DNA of 64,000 bases from Coenobita brevimanus (GCA_032717465.1 CM064697.1:4888501-4952500); one strand, 5' to 3'; counted from the first letter of the stretch, positions 1 through 10,355 are shown. Notes: a model not told the origin generated them from the sequence alone. Numbers and translations are program-made.

Positions 1-1029
1 CCTCTCAAAGTGTAGGTAAGTGGATTTTTTTTTTCTTCTTTTTTTATCTCCAGATTCAGTTACTAGGTTTATAATAAACCAAGGATTTTTTTAAAATATG
101 TTTTTATGTGATTCAGTTGATATTGATGCACATGACGGTTTCACTTGATCAGGAGTGAAGACCCCTGGGAATGCAAGGTTTTGGGATGGGGAAACATGAG
201 AAAGTGGACAATTTGCAACATTAATGAGTGTTAAAGTTGAGCAAATCACATTTTTTTACATACCGGTAAGAAAATCTTTGGTTAGCTAATTAACTTGCTG
301 GTAATTGGAAGAATGTTTTCCATGCTGTCACCTAGGATTGCCACTAAACCAAACTTAAAAGCACCCACAAATCTTTCATGAACTTACTTTAGTGAGAGGG
401 CTCGGGTTCAGGTTCATCAACCAGCTTGTCACTTTGGTTTCCTCTGAGGATTAGAACACCTGTACAGGTATGCTGCAGTTGGTGCATTCTTCTCTATACC
501 AACTTAATTGTTGCACTAATATGATTGGCCAAAACACCATGGCAGTGGAGAAAATTCAAATTAGCCACACTGTTTCGAAAGAAAGATGAAGTACCTTGTG
601 AGGTATGGGAGTACCTGTACAACCACCACACACAAAATGAATGTGGTGGTAATAGATATGATCTGCAATATTGTCAGTCAGAATCCTGGGTGTTCGTTGG
701 CATAAAATATTCATTCTCATCATGAGGGCAGCACCACTGCACACATAGTCAGATGTGACAGACTCATTTATAGAGTGCTTTGGGAAAAAAAATTGAGAAG
801 TGGTAGCACTATCAAACCTCAACATTTTGAGGAGCCTGTCATGCCAACATCTTGGGTTTGATAAGGGGAAATAATGTATTTACAGTTTGTACAGAAAGGT
901 AAGATGCAAAAAATGTTTGTTAACGGTTAGGACTCCTGCAGTAATTGAACCATAGCACTGTACTGGTACAGATGGAATTAAACAGTGGAAGGATAATTTG
1001 AGAAAGATGATCTGGTTCAGGAATGAAGT
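1..1029. other. Non-coding stretch, nothing recognised
   Basis: AT-rich unique-looking sequence with only short, low-quality open frames on either strand. No splice-bounded exon, RNA gene or repeat family was recognised. The last part may hold very decayed upstream portions of the RTE-like element that becomes recognisable after about 1030, but no residue-level match could be defended before that point. Confidence 0.5.
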
Positions 1030-1179
1030 TATGGAATTAGGATAAGTTTGAGAAAACTTATCAGTTAATGATTGATCGTATACTGAGACCATTATAACAT
1101 TGGTTTAATGGAGATACATTTTTAGCCACTGGACAGGCACCAGAAATAAGTTTAAAAATGAGAGGTGCATGGGGGATGA

Positions 1180-1420
1180 GTATATGAAATGAAAAATATG
1201 GAAGGAGAAAGGATATTGGAGTTCAAGGAGGCAGTGAACGTGATTGTGTGCAACATGCCATATAGGAAAAGAGAGCAAAGGCTGATTAAATACGAGTCTG
1301 GGAATAGTAGTAGCCAGATTGACTACAGTACAGTATTTGCTGGTCAGGAAGGCTGATAGAAGGTTAGTGAAGGATGTTAAAGCTGTGGAGTGAAAAGAGT
1401 TTGTGCAAACAAAAATTGCT
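1180..1420 (+). pseudogene. Endonuclease domain remnant of RTE-like element
   Basis: In one frame the segment reads NMEGERILEF, then VCNMPYRKRE, then SSQIDYS, which is the usual end of the AP-type endonuclease that nicks target DNA in non-LTR retrotransposons. The serine-glutamine-isoleucine-aspartate-tyrosine block is typical of the family just before the final catalytic histidine. The histidine region itself is scrambled: after about 1345 the frame shifts and stops appear (a RRLVKDVKAVE block is still readable in a second frame). The expected upstream catalytic glutamate and the SAYAPQ-type motif are not convincingly present, so the domain is incomplete. Belongs to the same insertion as the reverse transcriptase downstream. 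Confidence 0.65.
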
Positions 1421-2345
1421 GGTATTACATGGTACTGAAGGAGTGGGTACCATAGTGAAGAAAAAGGCCTATGCACTCAGGAGGAAAGTGTAGAAGTTGA
1501 AAAACCAAGCACTAAGAGATGCCATCTATAGTGTGATGAGTGGTTGCTGAATGGGGAGCCATAGGTGGAAGTGTTAATGAGCAATACAGAGCCCTCAGAA
1601 ACAATCTCCTGTGAGTTACTAATTCAGATTGTGGATGGACAAGGGGTCCACCAAGACATAATTTAATATAGGGGTGGGATGATGGTGGAGAAGCCGCAGT
1701 TAAGGAGAAAAGAAGACATTCTTGAGAATGGAAAAGGGATGGCAACAGAAAGGGATTCTTGGCTGCCGTGTGTAGGGCCGGAAAGGAGGTATACAGGGCA
1801 AAATTTGAGTCTCGGAGATGTGTACTGGATAGTCTTAGTAGTGCCGAAATGAAGAATATGATACTGTATTTAAGGTGGCAAAATAGATGGAGAGAAAACA
1901 AGGGTATCATAGGTGAGCAGTGAGTGAAAATTGATGAAGAAAAGGTATTGGTGGACAGTGAGGATATTAAAGATGCTTGGAGAAAGCACTATTGCCAGTT
2001 GCTGAATGAGGAGTTTGACTGGAACATGGAACAGGGAAGGCTTGGAGTCAGTGGATCCAGTGTTTGACCCATGGCACTTGATTGATGCTGCTGTTGCATG
2101 CAAGGCAGTCAGTTATCAGGATGTAGTTGGGGAAGGTGATGAGTGTGTCTAGATTAACTGCTGAAGTGTTGAAAGCCTCAGGAGCTATAGGAGTGGGTTA
2201 GTTACTGATTTGATAAATTTGATTGTATAAGAGTGAGTTGCTCCCTCTGTATGAGGGGAAGGGTGATGCCCTGGAAATAGGAAATTATAGAGGCATACAA
2301 ATTTTGGATCAGATAATGAAGATAATGGAGATAGTCCTGTAAAGT

Positions 2346-2807
2346 ATGATAAGGGAAAAAGTGGATATTGATGAGATGCAGCATGGGTTTATGCCAGGCA
2401 AAGGGACCAGTGATGCAATATTCATTGTTCAGCAGCTTCAGGAAAAATACATAGGACAGAAGAGGGAGCTGTACTTTTTTGAGAAGGCCTTTGACAGAGT
2501 TCTTAGGGAGGTGGTGCAGTGGGCAACAAGAAAGTTTGGGATTGTGGAGTTGCTGATTAGAGTGGTTATGACATTGTACAAGGGTGCTTGCATCCAGGTG
2601 AGAGTGAACAGAGGTTTGAGTGATGTGTTTTCTGTGAATGTTGGCGTGCATCAAGAGTCAGTCTTGAGCCCCTTGTTACGTATCATGGTGCTTGAAGCTC
2701 TCTTACATGACTTCAGAACTGGACTTCTGTGGAAGATGTTGTATGTTGATGACTTAGTGTTGATCACAGAGAATAAGATGGAGGCAGAGGAAAGATTTAG
2801 GAAGTAG
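2346..2807 (+). pseudogene. Reverse transcriptase core, RTE-like, fragment
   Basis: This 153-residue open frame is the best-preserved coding piece in the window. It carries RT motifs in order: template-grip region GFMPGKGTSDAIFIVQQLQE, the motif A region reduced to FFEKAFDRV (the residues just before EKAFDRV, including a catalytic aspartate position, look deleted), motif B GVHQESVLSPLL (normally GVHQGSVLSPLL, so glycine is replaced), and motif C YVDDLVLI in place of the usual YADD. It would copy element RNA at a nicked target site if intact. The apparent start codon is accidental: the homologous frame continues upstream to about 2250 across stops. The frame ends at a stop after RFRK and resumes in a different frame with GLRVNAYKTKVISRAGG. 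The element is clearly dead. Confidence 0.85.
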
Positions 2808-2900
2808 AGAGATGGATTGGGGCATGCAGGTTTGAGAGTAAATGCATATAAAACAAAAGTTATATCTAGGGCTGGTGGTGTTACTGTCAAAGCAGAGTGA

Positions 2901-3392
2901 GTGTTTCCATGTGGAGTTTGCCACAAGGGTGTGGGAAGTAACTCTGTATTGTGCGGTGTTTGTGATAAGTGGGTGCATAAGAGATATTATGGTATTAGGG
3001 GTGGGCTGCAAAATAATACTGATTTTGTGTGTGCAGTGTGTCGGGAAGAACATGCAGATTTTGAGAGGCATGAGAGGATTTACTGTACCATCCTGAAGAG
3101 TCTCTTTACAGTGTGTGGAGGAGTTTTGTTATTTGAGAACACATTACAGTATATGCTGGAGGTGGTAGGGCTGGAGTTATCTCTATGGGAAGGGAAAGCA
3201 GCTAGTGGTTGCAGGAAGTTGAAGCTTTTGCCTCTCCTGACGTTGGGAGGGCCCTTCCTCTGTGCTGAGGAGTCCGTGTGTGCAGCATGTGTTAGGAATG
3301 TAATAGTGTATGGTACCGGTAGTGAGGCCTCGGCAGTAAAGGGAGATAATATTCGTAGGCTGAAACATACAGAAATGATGATGATTAGATGA
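2901..3392 (+). pseudogene. C-terminal zinc-finger region of RTE-like ORF
   Basis: Open frame of 163 residues downstream of the reverse transcriptase core. Residues 3-50 hold a cysteine-histidine cluster: CGVC, ten residues, CGVC, then WVH, and CAVC about 20 residues later. In the family I would expect a further cysteine three residues after the histidine; here it is tyrosine (HKRYYG), so one metal ligand is lost. The later part (KLLPLL, then CAACVRNVIVYGT, and LRRLKHTEMM with an apparent insertion) follows the usual C-terminal region of the same ORF. The finger is assumed to bind nucleic acid; that role is family knowledge, not visible here. The first methionine is not a genuine start. Confidence 0.75.
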
Positions 3393-3555
3393 ATGCATAC
3401 TGACAATGTTTCTTTGAATGAGAGGCCTAGGGAGGTTAGGATTGGAACTGAAGAGTTAAGAGGAAGGATGGGATTTGAATGCATTAATGTTGTGTTGAGG
3501 AGTAGAATGAAATAGTTTGGGCATGTTCAGAGGATGGAAGATGATAACTTGAACA

Positions 3556-4252
3556 TGCTTGAGGTTTCATTCTTTCGGGACTTATCTTGGAAAGATCATA
3601 TTACATCTCTTGTGAAATCTGCTTCCAAGTGATTAGGTGTGCTAAGCCGACTCCGTACCTTCTTTACCCCAGCACAGTTGTTGCCTTTATACACTTGTTT
3701 TATTTGCCCCTGTGTAGAGTACAACTCTCATGTGTGGGGAGGCTCCCCACACACAGCTCTTCTCAATAGGGTGGAGTCAAAGGCTTTTCGTCACATTAAC
3801 TTTCCTCCTCTTACTGGTTCCCTTCAACCTCTGTCTCTTTGCTGCACTGTTGCATCTTATCTCTTTTCTATTGTTACTTCCATGGTCACTGCTCCTCTGA
3901 ACTGTGTGCTTGCATCCTTCCACCTCTACATAGCACCCGTCTAGCAACAAACTTTCATCCCTTTTTTTCCAACTCTCTGATGCAAGAGTTAACCGTTATT
4001 CCCAGTCCTTGATTTATGCGGCCGGTTAACTCTGGAACTGTCGCCCTCTGTCTGTATTTCCTACTTTCTGTGACTTCTGGTCTTTCAAATGCAGTGTGTC
4101 CAGGCATCTCAAAATGGACTGATCTTGAATTTGGCTTTCTCTTGTATTGTTTTTGTTTTTTGTTTTTGTTTTTTTCTTGAAAGGAACTGTTATGCGGGCA
4201 CCTTGCCTTTGGTTCCTTCTTCCTTGCTTTAAAAAAAAAAAAAAAAAAAAAA
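3556..4252 (+). mobile_element. Jockey-like retrotransposon 3' end, copy 1, poly(A)
   Basis: 5'-truncated non-LTR retrotransposon. From about 3570 the frame reads DLSWKDHITSLVKSASK, then a stop, LGVLSRLRTFFTPAQLLPLY, then YNSHVWGGSP; this is the region after the RT catalytic domain (thumb and C-terminus) of jockey-type elements. A 101-residue open piece (3639-3944) ends in a stop; the remainder (QLWN-type and FKCSV-type blocks near 4030-4120) is scrambled by indels. The 3' untranslated end (KGTV block in translation, then a conserved stretch ending near CTTTGGTTCCTTCTTCC) leads directly into 22 A residues at 4231-4252. Junction with the RTE-like element at about 3555 suggests nested insertion or recombination. 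Confidence 0.75.
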
Positions 4253-4439
4253 GTATGTGGAAGGTGAAGGATGTGAATGTTGATCGTAGGGTTATGGGAG
4301 ACAGAACCCCCTGCCCTCAAAAAAGAAAGAAAGAAAAACAAAAATGGGATGAAGTCATATTGTGACTTCAGGGATAGGGAGCTGATTAGGGAGACTGGTT
4401 GAAATTGGGCAACATGGAGAGCTGCCATTAGTGTGTGTG

Positions 4440-4850
4440 TGTATGTGTCCAAGAAATTGGATTTCAGTGGAAAAAAATACCATGTACCAGAGATGGGTGT
4501 AAGTTACAAAAGACCCAAGTTGTGAACATACTGTGGGAGCTGGAAGGATTGGTAAAATGAAGAAAGAGAAGGACCTAGGCATTACCATATAGGATCACAC
4601 ATCATCAGAAAAGCATATAAATGATCATTACAGGAGTATATAAACTGATGGCCAACGTGAGTGGCTTTTAAATATATGGATGAAAAGGTATAGGGGAAAC
4701 TACTAGTGTCCGACCCAGATTAGAATATTAAGCAGTGGTATGGTCACCATATATAACAGAACTTGATAATAAATTGGAAAAAGTACAAGGAATTGCCACA
4801 AGGATGATACAGATAATGAGGAATCTGTATTATGAAGTGAGATTGGTACT
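4440..4850 (+). mobile_element. CR1-like retrotransposon RT C-terminal fragment
   Basis: Short decayed remnant. In translation it gives FSGKKYHVPEMGVSYKRP (about 4453-4510), KEKDLGITI (about 4565-4592), SSEKHIN, then RPRLEY (about 4713-4730), VVWSPYITELDNKLEKVQGI and ATRMIQIM. This is the order of blocks seen after the catalytic core of CR1-like RTs (FN.KKC.VM..G, EKDLG, RP.LEY, W.P......LE..Q..A). It lies immediately downstream of the poly(A) of jockey-like copy 1, in the same orientation, with several stops and frame changes. It probably represents an older insertion interrupted by, or neighbouring, the jockey-like element. Confidence 0.65.
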
Positions 4851-5296
4851 GCATGCACACGTGTGGGTGTGCATGTGTGTGTCATTATATTTCATGTTTT
4901 TCATACTTGTCCCCATAAAGATCTTGGTGAGAGAGAGAGAGAGAGGTGGGGCAGGAGGTCATATGTGTGTGTATAAAAGAACACTTGCTACAGGTGTGCA
5001 TGTAGGTGTGCATATGTGTGTTGGTGTTCATTGCTAGATGCCATAACATTTCTTGATCTTTCTTGTTTATGCATCTGGCCATCTATTTAGCCTTGATGAT
5101 ATTTACTTTCATTAACTGATATGTTGTTGCTTCTCATCTCCTTCTCTTCAACTGTATTTCAAGTGCCATTTCACCTTTTTTTTTTTTTTCTAAATAGCTG
5201 TCATGTGTTTTATATCTTTCTTTCCCCGCTTTGTCTTTTTCTCTTCAGTGTGCAATACATTGTGTACCTTAACTTGGATCAGATTTTTTTGTCTTT
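4851..5296. other. Spacer with GT- and T-rich tracts
   Basis: Low-complexity spacer: interrupted GTGTGT runs (4856-4880, 4965-5025), a short GA run (4927-4946) and a T-rich stretch (5178-5190). No coding signal. Confidence 0.5.
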
Positions 5297-5329
5297 TTGG
5301 AGTGCAGACATAGCACAGTGACACACAAC

Positions 5330-5790
5330 AGTGACGACAGTGCTACAGCTTTTCGTCTCATTAACTCTCCTCCTCTTACTGACTCCCTTCAACCTCTGCC
5401 TCTTCGCCGCACTGTTGCATCTTTATCTCTTTTTTATCGCTACTTTAATGGTCATTGCTCCTCTGAACTGTCTACATGCATTCCTCCACCTCTACGACGG
5501 GCGCATAGCACCCGTCTAGCAGCAAACTCTCATCTCTTTTCTGTCCAACTCTCTAATGCAAGAGTTAACCGTTACTCCCAGTCCTTCATTTATGCAACAG
5601 GTCAACTCTGGAACTGTCTCCCTCTGTCTGTATTTCCTGTTGCCTATGATCTCCAGTCTTTCAAATGCAGTGTGTCCAGGCATCTCAAAATGATCGGATC
5701 TTGAATTTGGCCCTCTATTGTATTTTGTTTTTCTCTTTGAGGGAACTGTTACTGCGGGCTCATGGCCTTTGGTTCCTTCTTCCTCGCATA

Positions 5791-5845
<55 letters not shown>

Positions 5846-5852
5846 TGTATAT
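5330..5852 (+). mobile_element. Jockey-like retrotransposon 3' end, copy 2, (TA)n tail
   Basis: Second 5'-truncated copy of the family seen at 3556-4252. The C-terminal 120 residues or so are open (5341-5704): AFRLINSPPLTDSLQPLPLR, SLFYRYFNGHCSSEL, then FIYATGQLWNCLPLSVFP and LQSFKCSVSRHLKM before a stop. This is the best preserved C-terminus of the family in the window. The 3' UTR is conserved with copy 1 (GAACTGTTACTGCGGGCTC, CTTTGGTTCCTTCTTCCTC) but the tail is a long TA array (5794-5844) rather than poly(A). The coding part begins abruptly at about 5330, consistent with 5' truncation on insertion. Confidence 0.8.
5794..5845. repeat. (TA)n microsatellite
   Basis: About 50 bp of alternating TA directly following the jockey-like 3' end, so it may have grown from the element's tail. 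Confidence 0.95.
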
Positions 5853-5990
5853 AAGAGAGGGGGGTGTGAGCTTGGAGCAGGGTAGTGAAATGGCGGGGGA
5901 CAGGGCGACATGGAGGCGATTTGTTTGTGGCCACCCCTTACGGGATCAAGGCACCTGGTAATTGACAGATTGATAGATAGATTATTGTTT
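5853..5990 (+). mobile_element. RTE-like element 3' terminus, copy A, GATA tail
   Basis: The segment translates as EMAGDRATWRRFVCGHPLRD, the usual extreme C-terminus of RTE-like ORFs, followed by a stop and a short GATA-type tail (TTGATAGATAGATT). It is 5'-truncated to about 130 bp. It shares the conserved block ATTTGTTTGTGGCCACCCC with copy B at 6206-6340. RTE-type elements often end in short tandem repeats rather than poly(A), which fits. It may be the missing 3' end of the 1030-3555 insertion or an independent insertion. Confidence 0.65.
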
Positions 5991-6205
5991 ATAAGTTTAG
6001 AACGGAAAGATTAGCACACGGCAAGGGAAAGTTGTTGTTGTTGCCCTACCCTGGTCTGTCGAGCTGAGCAGACCCATAGACCACAAGCAAAAATAGACCA
6101 AGGTGAAAATGAATGACGCCACTCATGTTTAGCAACAGAAAATTTCATATGGAGATTATGATTATTTGTTACATCAATAGATAAGGAAGACTTGATTATG
6201 CCTCA

Positions 6206-6342
6206 AAGGTGTTTGAGAGAGAGGGGTGTGAGCTGGGGAAAGGACAGTGAAATGGCGGGGGGGACTGGGCGAGCTGGAGGCGATTTGTTTGTGGCCACCC
6301 CTTACGGGATTAAGGCATCTGGCAATAGATAGATAGATATAT
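6206..6342 (+). mobile_element. RTE-like element 3' terminus, copy B, GATA tail
   Basis: Second copy of the same 3' terminus, about 353 bp downstream of copy A and in the same orientation. The shared block GGAGGCGATTTGTTTGTGGC is identical in both, followed by CCACCCCTTACGGGAT. A run of seven G residues in the coding part shifts the frame relative to copy A. It ends in a short AGATAGATAGATAT run. Confidence 0.65.
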
Positions 6343-6435
6343 ATTCAGCCCTTCTTCCAAAGATACCTACAATCATTATTGTCAAGGAAAAAAAAAGAAG
6401 AAAATGGCCCACACCACATATTTCTGAAAAAGTGT

Positions 6436-7535
6436 CTCACGGCAAAATTACCCCTCCCGAGAGGGTAGTTTCGCCGCGACCCATTTAGAAAAAAAAAAAA
6501 AATCTTACTGTCATTAAACCAAAAAAATAAATGCTTAATGGCTTTTATTGTTATAATGCCACGTGACATATACACAGTTGATTATAACTAGGCTTAGGTA
6601 GCTTAGGCTACCATACAATAGAGCCTATGCCATGTATTGGGCGAACTTTTACGTCGATGGCATCCATCACTGTTTACTGATACAGAAGTGGCTGGCACAG
6701 TTGGAAGTTGGTCGGGGGGACTTCTTTAGGACATAAGGATGTCTGACACTAGTACACAGCACTCATCCACTCACGTTGGCCCCTGGAACACCATCCTCGG
6801 CCCTTCGGAAACCCTGAAGTGCAGGTGCACGTAACCCCATCTCAGTGTTCTGCTTCAACACAACCGCTGTGTACCACTTCGAATCAAACACAGGGGCTAC
6901 GAACTTCCCAACTTTGTCATGGAGACTAGCTGTAGCAATATAGGCCTACACATGGAAAACTTTTGAGAAAGGTTGTAGCCTTCCCAACCCCACAAACCAA
7001 GAAATCATCCCCTACACAATTCGCTCAACATTTGAAAGTAAAACACAGCCCCAGCACCTGAAAGGATGAAGGCACTCAAACACTAGTAGCAAAAATAATT
7101 AGACTGCCTTAATAGCAGCAGCAAGGCTGTCCTTGGTGTAGGACTTCACTTTCTTGCAAACATTTACGCGGCATTTTCATCTGCATGCTTGGTGACTCAT
7201 GGAGTGGCTACCGTTCGAATTCTCAAAATATCAAATTATTTTATTATGACCTGAGTCAGAGAAGTGAATGTTAATATGGCCTGAAACATGTAAATAATGG
7301 GTAATTAGATCCCCCCCCCCCAGTTCTTATTGTTGCAATAAATGCTGAAAAATTTCGGTAAACAATTTCATTTCTCAAATGCTATTTTTTTCCACAGTGG
7401 GTCAAAACTTCACACGACCTTGTTAGGTCGGCATTCCTTTAAATCCTAAGCCCAGTGGTAGCCTAATCCATGCAGTAGTTTACTAGCTATGGTCGTTTGA
7501 ATTGGAATTATTGGCGTCGCGGCGAAATTATCATG
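6436..7535. mobile_element. Possible DNA element bounded by inverted repeats
   Basis: A fold-back at 6436-6478 (CGGCAAAATTACCC pairing imperfectly with GGGTAGTTTCGCCG) includes TTTCGCCGCGAC at 6468-6479. Its reverse complement GTCGCGGCGAAA occurs at 7515-7526, just before jockey-like copy 3. The roughly 1 kb between has no recognisable coding content. The inverted match suggests a decayed DNA transposon with fold-back termini, but target-site duplications were not identified, so the call is tentative. Confidence 0.35.
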
Positions 7536-7539
7536 TTTT

Positions 7540-8064
7540 ACCCTACTCTGGTTTTATTTGCCCCAGTGTAGAGTACAACCCTTTCGTGGGATACTCCCCA
7601 CATACAGTTCTTCACAACAAGGTGGAGTCAAAGGATTTTCATCTCATTAACTCACCTCCTCTTACTGGCTACCTTCAACCTCTGTCTCTTCGCTGCATTG
7701 TTGCATCTTTATCTCTTTTCTGTCTGCTTCAGTGGTCACTGCTCCTCTGACTTTGTCTGCTTGCATCCCTCCACCACTCCGGCGGGTACGTAGCACCCGT
7801 GTAGCAACCAACTCTCATCCCTTTTCTGTCCAGTTCTCTAGTTAACTGTTACTCCTAGTCCTCCATGTATACAACAGGTCAACTCTGGAACTGTTTCCCT
7901 GTCTGTATTTCTTACTGTCTATGATCTCCAGTCTTTCAAACGCAGTGTGTCAAGGCATCTCGAAATGAACGGATCTTGAATTTAGCTGTCTGTTATCTTG
8001 TTTTTGTTTTTTCTTGGAAGGAGCAATTTTCAGGCTCCTGGCCTTTGGCTCCTGCTTTGCATTA
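7540..8064 (+). mobile_element. Jockey-like retrotransposon 3' end, copy 3
   Basis: Third 5'-truncated copy. A frame from about 7550 gives FICPSVEYNPFVGYSPH, then NKVESKDFHLINSPPLTGYL and LRCIVASLSLF, then frames break; GQLWNCF-type and LQSFKRSVSRHLEM-type blocks are still visible near 7880-7975. The 3' UTR (GGAGCAATTTTCAGGCTC, CCTTTGGCTCCTGC) is clearly of the same family as copies 1 and 2. It runs directly into a compound GT/TA/CTAT array. Confidence 0.75.
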
Positions 8065-8079
8065 TGTGTGTGTGTGTGC

Positions 8080-8115
<36 letters not shown>

Positions 8116-8141
8116 TGTCTATCTATCTATCTATCTATCTA

Positions 8142-8195
<54 letters not shown>
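8065..8195. repeat. Compound (GT)n(TA)n(CTAT)n(TA)n microsatellite
   Basis: GT run, TA run, about eight CTAT units (8117-8146) and a second long TA run, at the 3' end of jockey-like copy 3. Confidence 0.95.
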
Positions 8196-8196
<1 letters not shown>

Positions 8197-9209
8197 TTTG
8201 TTAGACCCCATTTTTGGATCTCATGCTTCATACCCGATCGCGACAGTATACAGTACTCTACCGGTGTGTAAATAGTTTGAAGAATATTTTTCCACTGATA
8301 TTATGATGCGTTTGTGCCATTTATTTTCAAAAATCCTGGGGTGAACATCACCAAGCTGCATGGAGGCCTATGCTTTGGGTATGACCGGATGTTGCCTAGA
8401 GAAACTGAATTCCCTAGACTGTGCTTTAAAAAATTAACTTTCTGATTCGATGCCACAGTACCACTTAGTCTGGGACAGTGATAGTACTCCATGACATGAA
8501 GTGACTCAGTGTCGTAGTAAAACTGACTTTCATAAAACTGGTATCCAGATATATGCAGTACCGGTAACGGTATTCCCAATGACGAAGGCGTCCCTCACTA
8601 TCCCGCAGTGGTTACCTGTAGCATGGTTTAACATTATCATATTTCAGTATGCTCCCTTCCTGTCACGCCCAGTAGATAGGCGCATTGATATCTATGTGAC
8701 CTTTTGATAATCCGGCAGACTTTGACATCTAGCTTACCTGGGGAGATTGACATAACCTTGAAATTTATTAGTGCTGTTTTGAAAAGCTAAATGCACACCA
8801 CAGGGGCAAGTCTGCTTGTTTGTTTGAAGGATTTTTTTTAAATGTAAGTCATCATTATCATCATCGTCATCATCATCCTGCCGCGTTTTCCCACTCACAG
8901 GTGAGGCGAAGTAGTGTTCAGGAATTAAGGAAAAACAAATATATATAGTATGAGAACTAATCAGTTGCATGCCCAGTGAAATGGCCTACTTACTCATTCA
9001 GTCACCATTCAAGCCTCTGGAATCGTGCCGGTTTCTCATAGACATGTTATCCACAAGTTGTTTCATTATTACTTATCGGACAAGGGTCAGTCAGATGACT
9101 TTGTCAGGTTAAAAAAAAGGATGCCAAACCTTTGTTATGCACTCCTCCATACAAAATTCATCCAGCATGTTCGATTCCATGTCAGTTCCCAAGCCTCATC
9201 TACCTCAAT

Positions 9210-9210
<1 letters not shown>
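8196..9210. other. Non-coding stretch
   Basis: No exon or repeat family recognised. Contains an ATC/ATG-rich patch (8850-8876, CATCATCATC type) and one copy of the palindrome TACCGGTA at 8559. Confidence 0.5.

Positions 9211-9212
<2 letters not shown>

Positions 9213-9261
<49 letters not shown>
9213..9261. repeat. (CA)n microsatellite
   Basis: About 48 bp of uninterrupted CA. It creates spurious Thr-His open frames in all three forward frames. Confidence 0.95.
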
Positions 9262-9263
<2 letters not shown>

Positions 9264-9502
9264 TATCATATCTGTCCACCTTTTCCTGGCCTACCATACT
9301 TCCTCCTACCTTCAAACACACACAAACATACCCTTTCGTCACTTTATTCCAGTTTTCTCCATATTACAGCACCATCTTAACGTGCTCTCCTCAGCTACTC
9401 ATCTTTAATGAATAACGTTCTTTCTTATCCAGTCCATTCTCCCCACTTCACAATTTTTTTTCTTCTTATCATTGTTACATCTTGTTATTTTTTCAAGTAA
9501 GA

Positions 9503-9504
<2 letters not shown>

Positions 9505-9559
<55 letters not shown>
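9505..9559. repeat. (GT)n microsatellite
   Basis: About 54 bp of uninterrupted GT. Confidence 0.95.
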
Positions 9560-9563
<4 letters not shown>

Positions 9564-9599
9564 AAAAGATTACCGGCCCCCCCAAAAAAGGCACGAACA

Positions 9600-10355
9600 G
9601 CAATTTAATAAGAGGCAGTCTGTCGCCACCCCCAGTCCTTATCTTTTCCCTGGATCCCTTATCGCTTTTATCAGTAAGGGGGGAGGCAAGGCGGGGACGG
9701 ACAGGTGACGGGATGAGGTAGAGGGAGGAGATAAGGGACAAGGGGGTTTGTATAAAGCGAGGAAATTGCAGAGGAGAAATATGGATGGAAAGAAAATAAA
9801 AAGAAGGATGGTTGGAGATGTGAAGGATGTATCACCATCATTATAGAACCCTAGATAAGACTATGATGGGGGGTTCTTTTCTCACCTTCACATCTCGTCT
9901 CATTCCCCCCTCCCCTCTATCTCCTCCACTTCTCGTCCCCCCTACTTCTCCACCTCTCCTTCCCTACTAGCTCCTTGGTAGTTGAGCTGTGACTAGTCTG
10001 TGCTCCGTATCTCCGCTCATATTTAGCTTGCTAGTACCTGTAATATCTAAGTATACGTTAGAACAATACAGCCACAATATACTGTACGTATATTCCACGA
10101 TAATCATTGACATAGTTGGTGAAATTTACAAGTGCTGGCGGTTTGAAAATAGACTGGCCAAGTGTTTTGTTTACACAAGGAACTGAAGTGCTTATGCGCG
10201 TGCACCATCTCAGAATGCGTTATGCAGTCTGAATTACATGGAGTGTCCAGTCCCGAGACGGCATGAGTGCTTGTGTTATCGTCAAACTTAGGATGATTAA
10301 TTATTTCCACACTGTAGGAATCGTTTTATCGTCTTTATGCATTGTGCCCCCCACG

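Larger units (their letters stand above)
1030..3555 (+). mobile_element. RTE-like non-LTR retrotransposon, decayed ORF2 copy
   Basis: A long, frameshifted copy of a single-ORF non-LTR retrotransposon. Reading across three frames in order, one sees: the C-terminal part of an AP endonuclease domain (about 1180-1400, with a SSQIDY motif after a VCN motif); a linker with WRKHYCQLLNEEFDW (about 1960-2030); the start of reverse transcriptase (EGKGDALEIGNYRGI, about 2260-2310); the RT core (2346-2807, with GFMPGKGTSDAIFIVQQLQE, EKAFDRV, GVHQESVLSPLL and a YVDD catalytic box); a cysteine-rich finger (about 2905-3060); and a C-terminal region ending in FGHVQRMEDDNL. This order matches an RTE-like family I know to be common in marine invertebrates. 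Several stops and frame changes make it inactive. It is cut off at about 3555, where a jockey-like sequence begins. The 5' end and clade assignment are inferred. Confidence 0.85.

Noticed and set aside
525..725. 66-residue frame MAKTPWQWRKFKLATLFRKK
   Set aside because: Start looks protein-like but there is no donor or domain, and the frame ends in an ordinary AT-rich region; insufficient support.
9025..9415. Frames with Thr-His repeats
   Set aside because: Produced by a CA microsatellite, same string in several frames.
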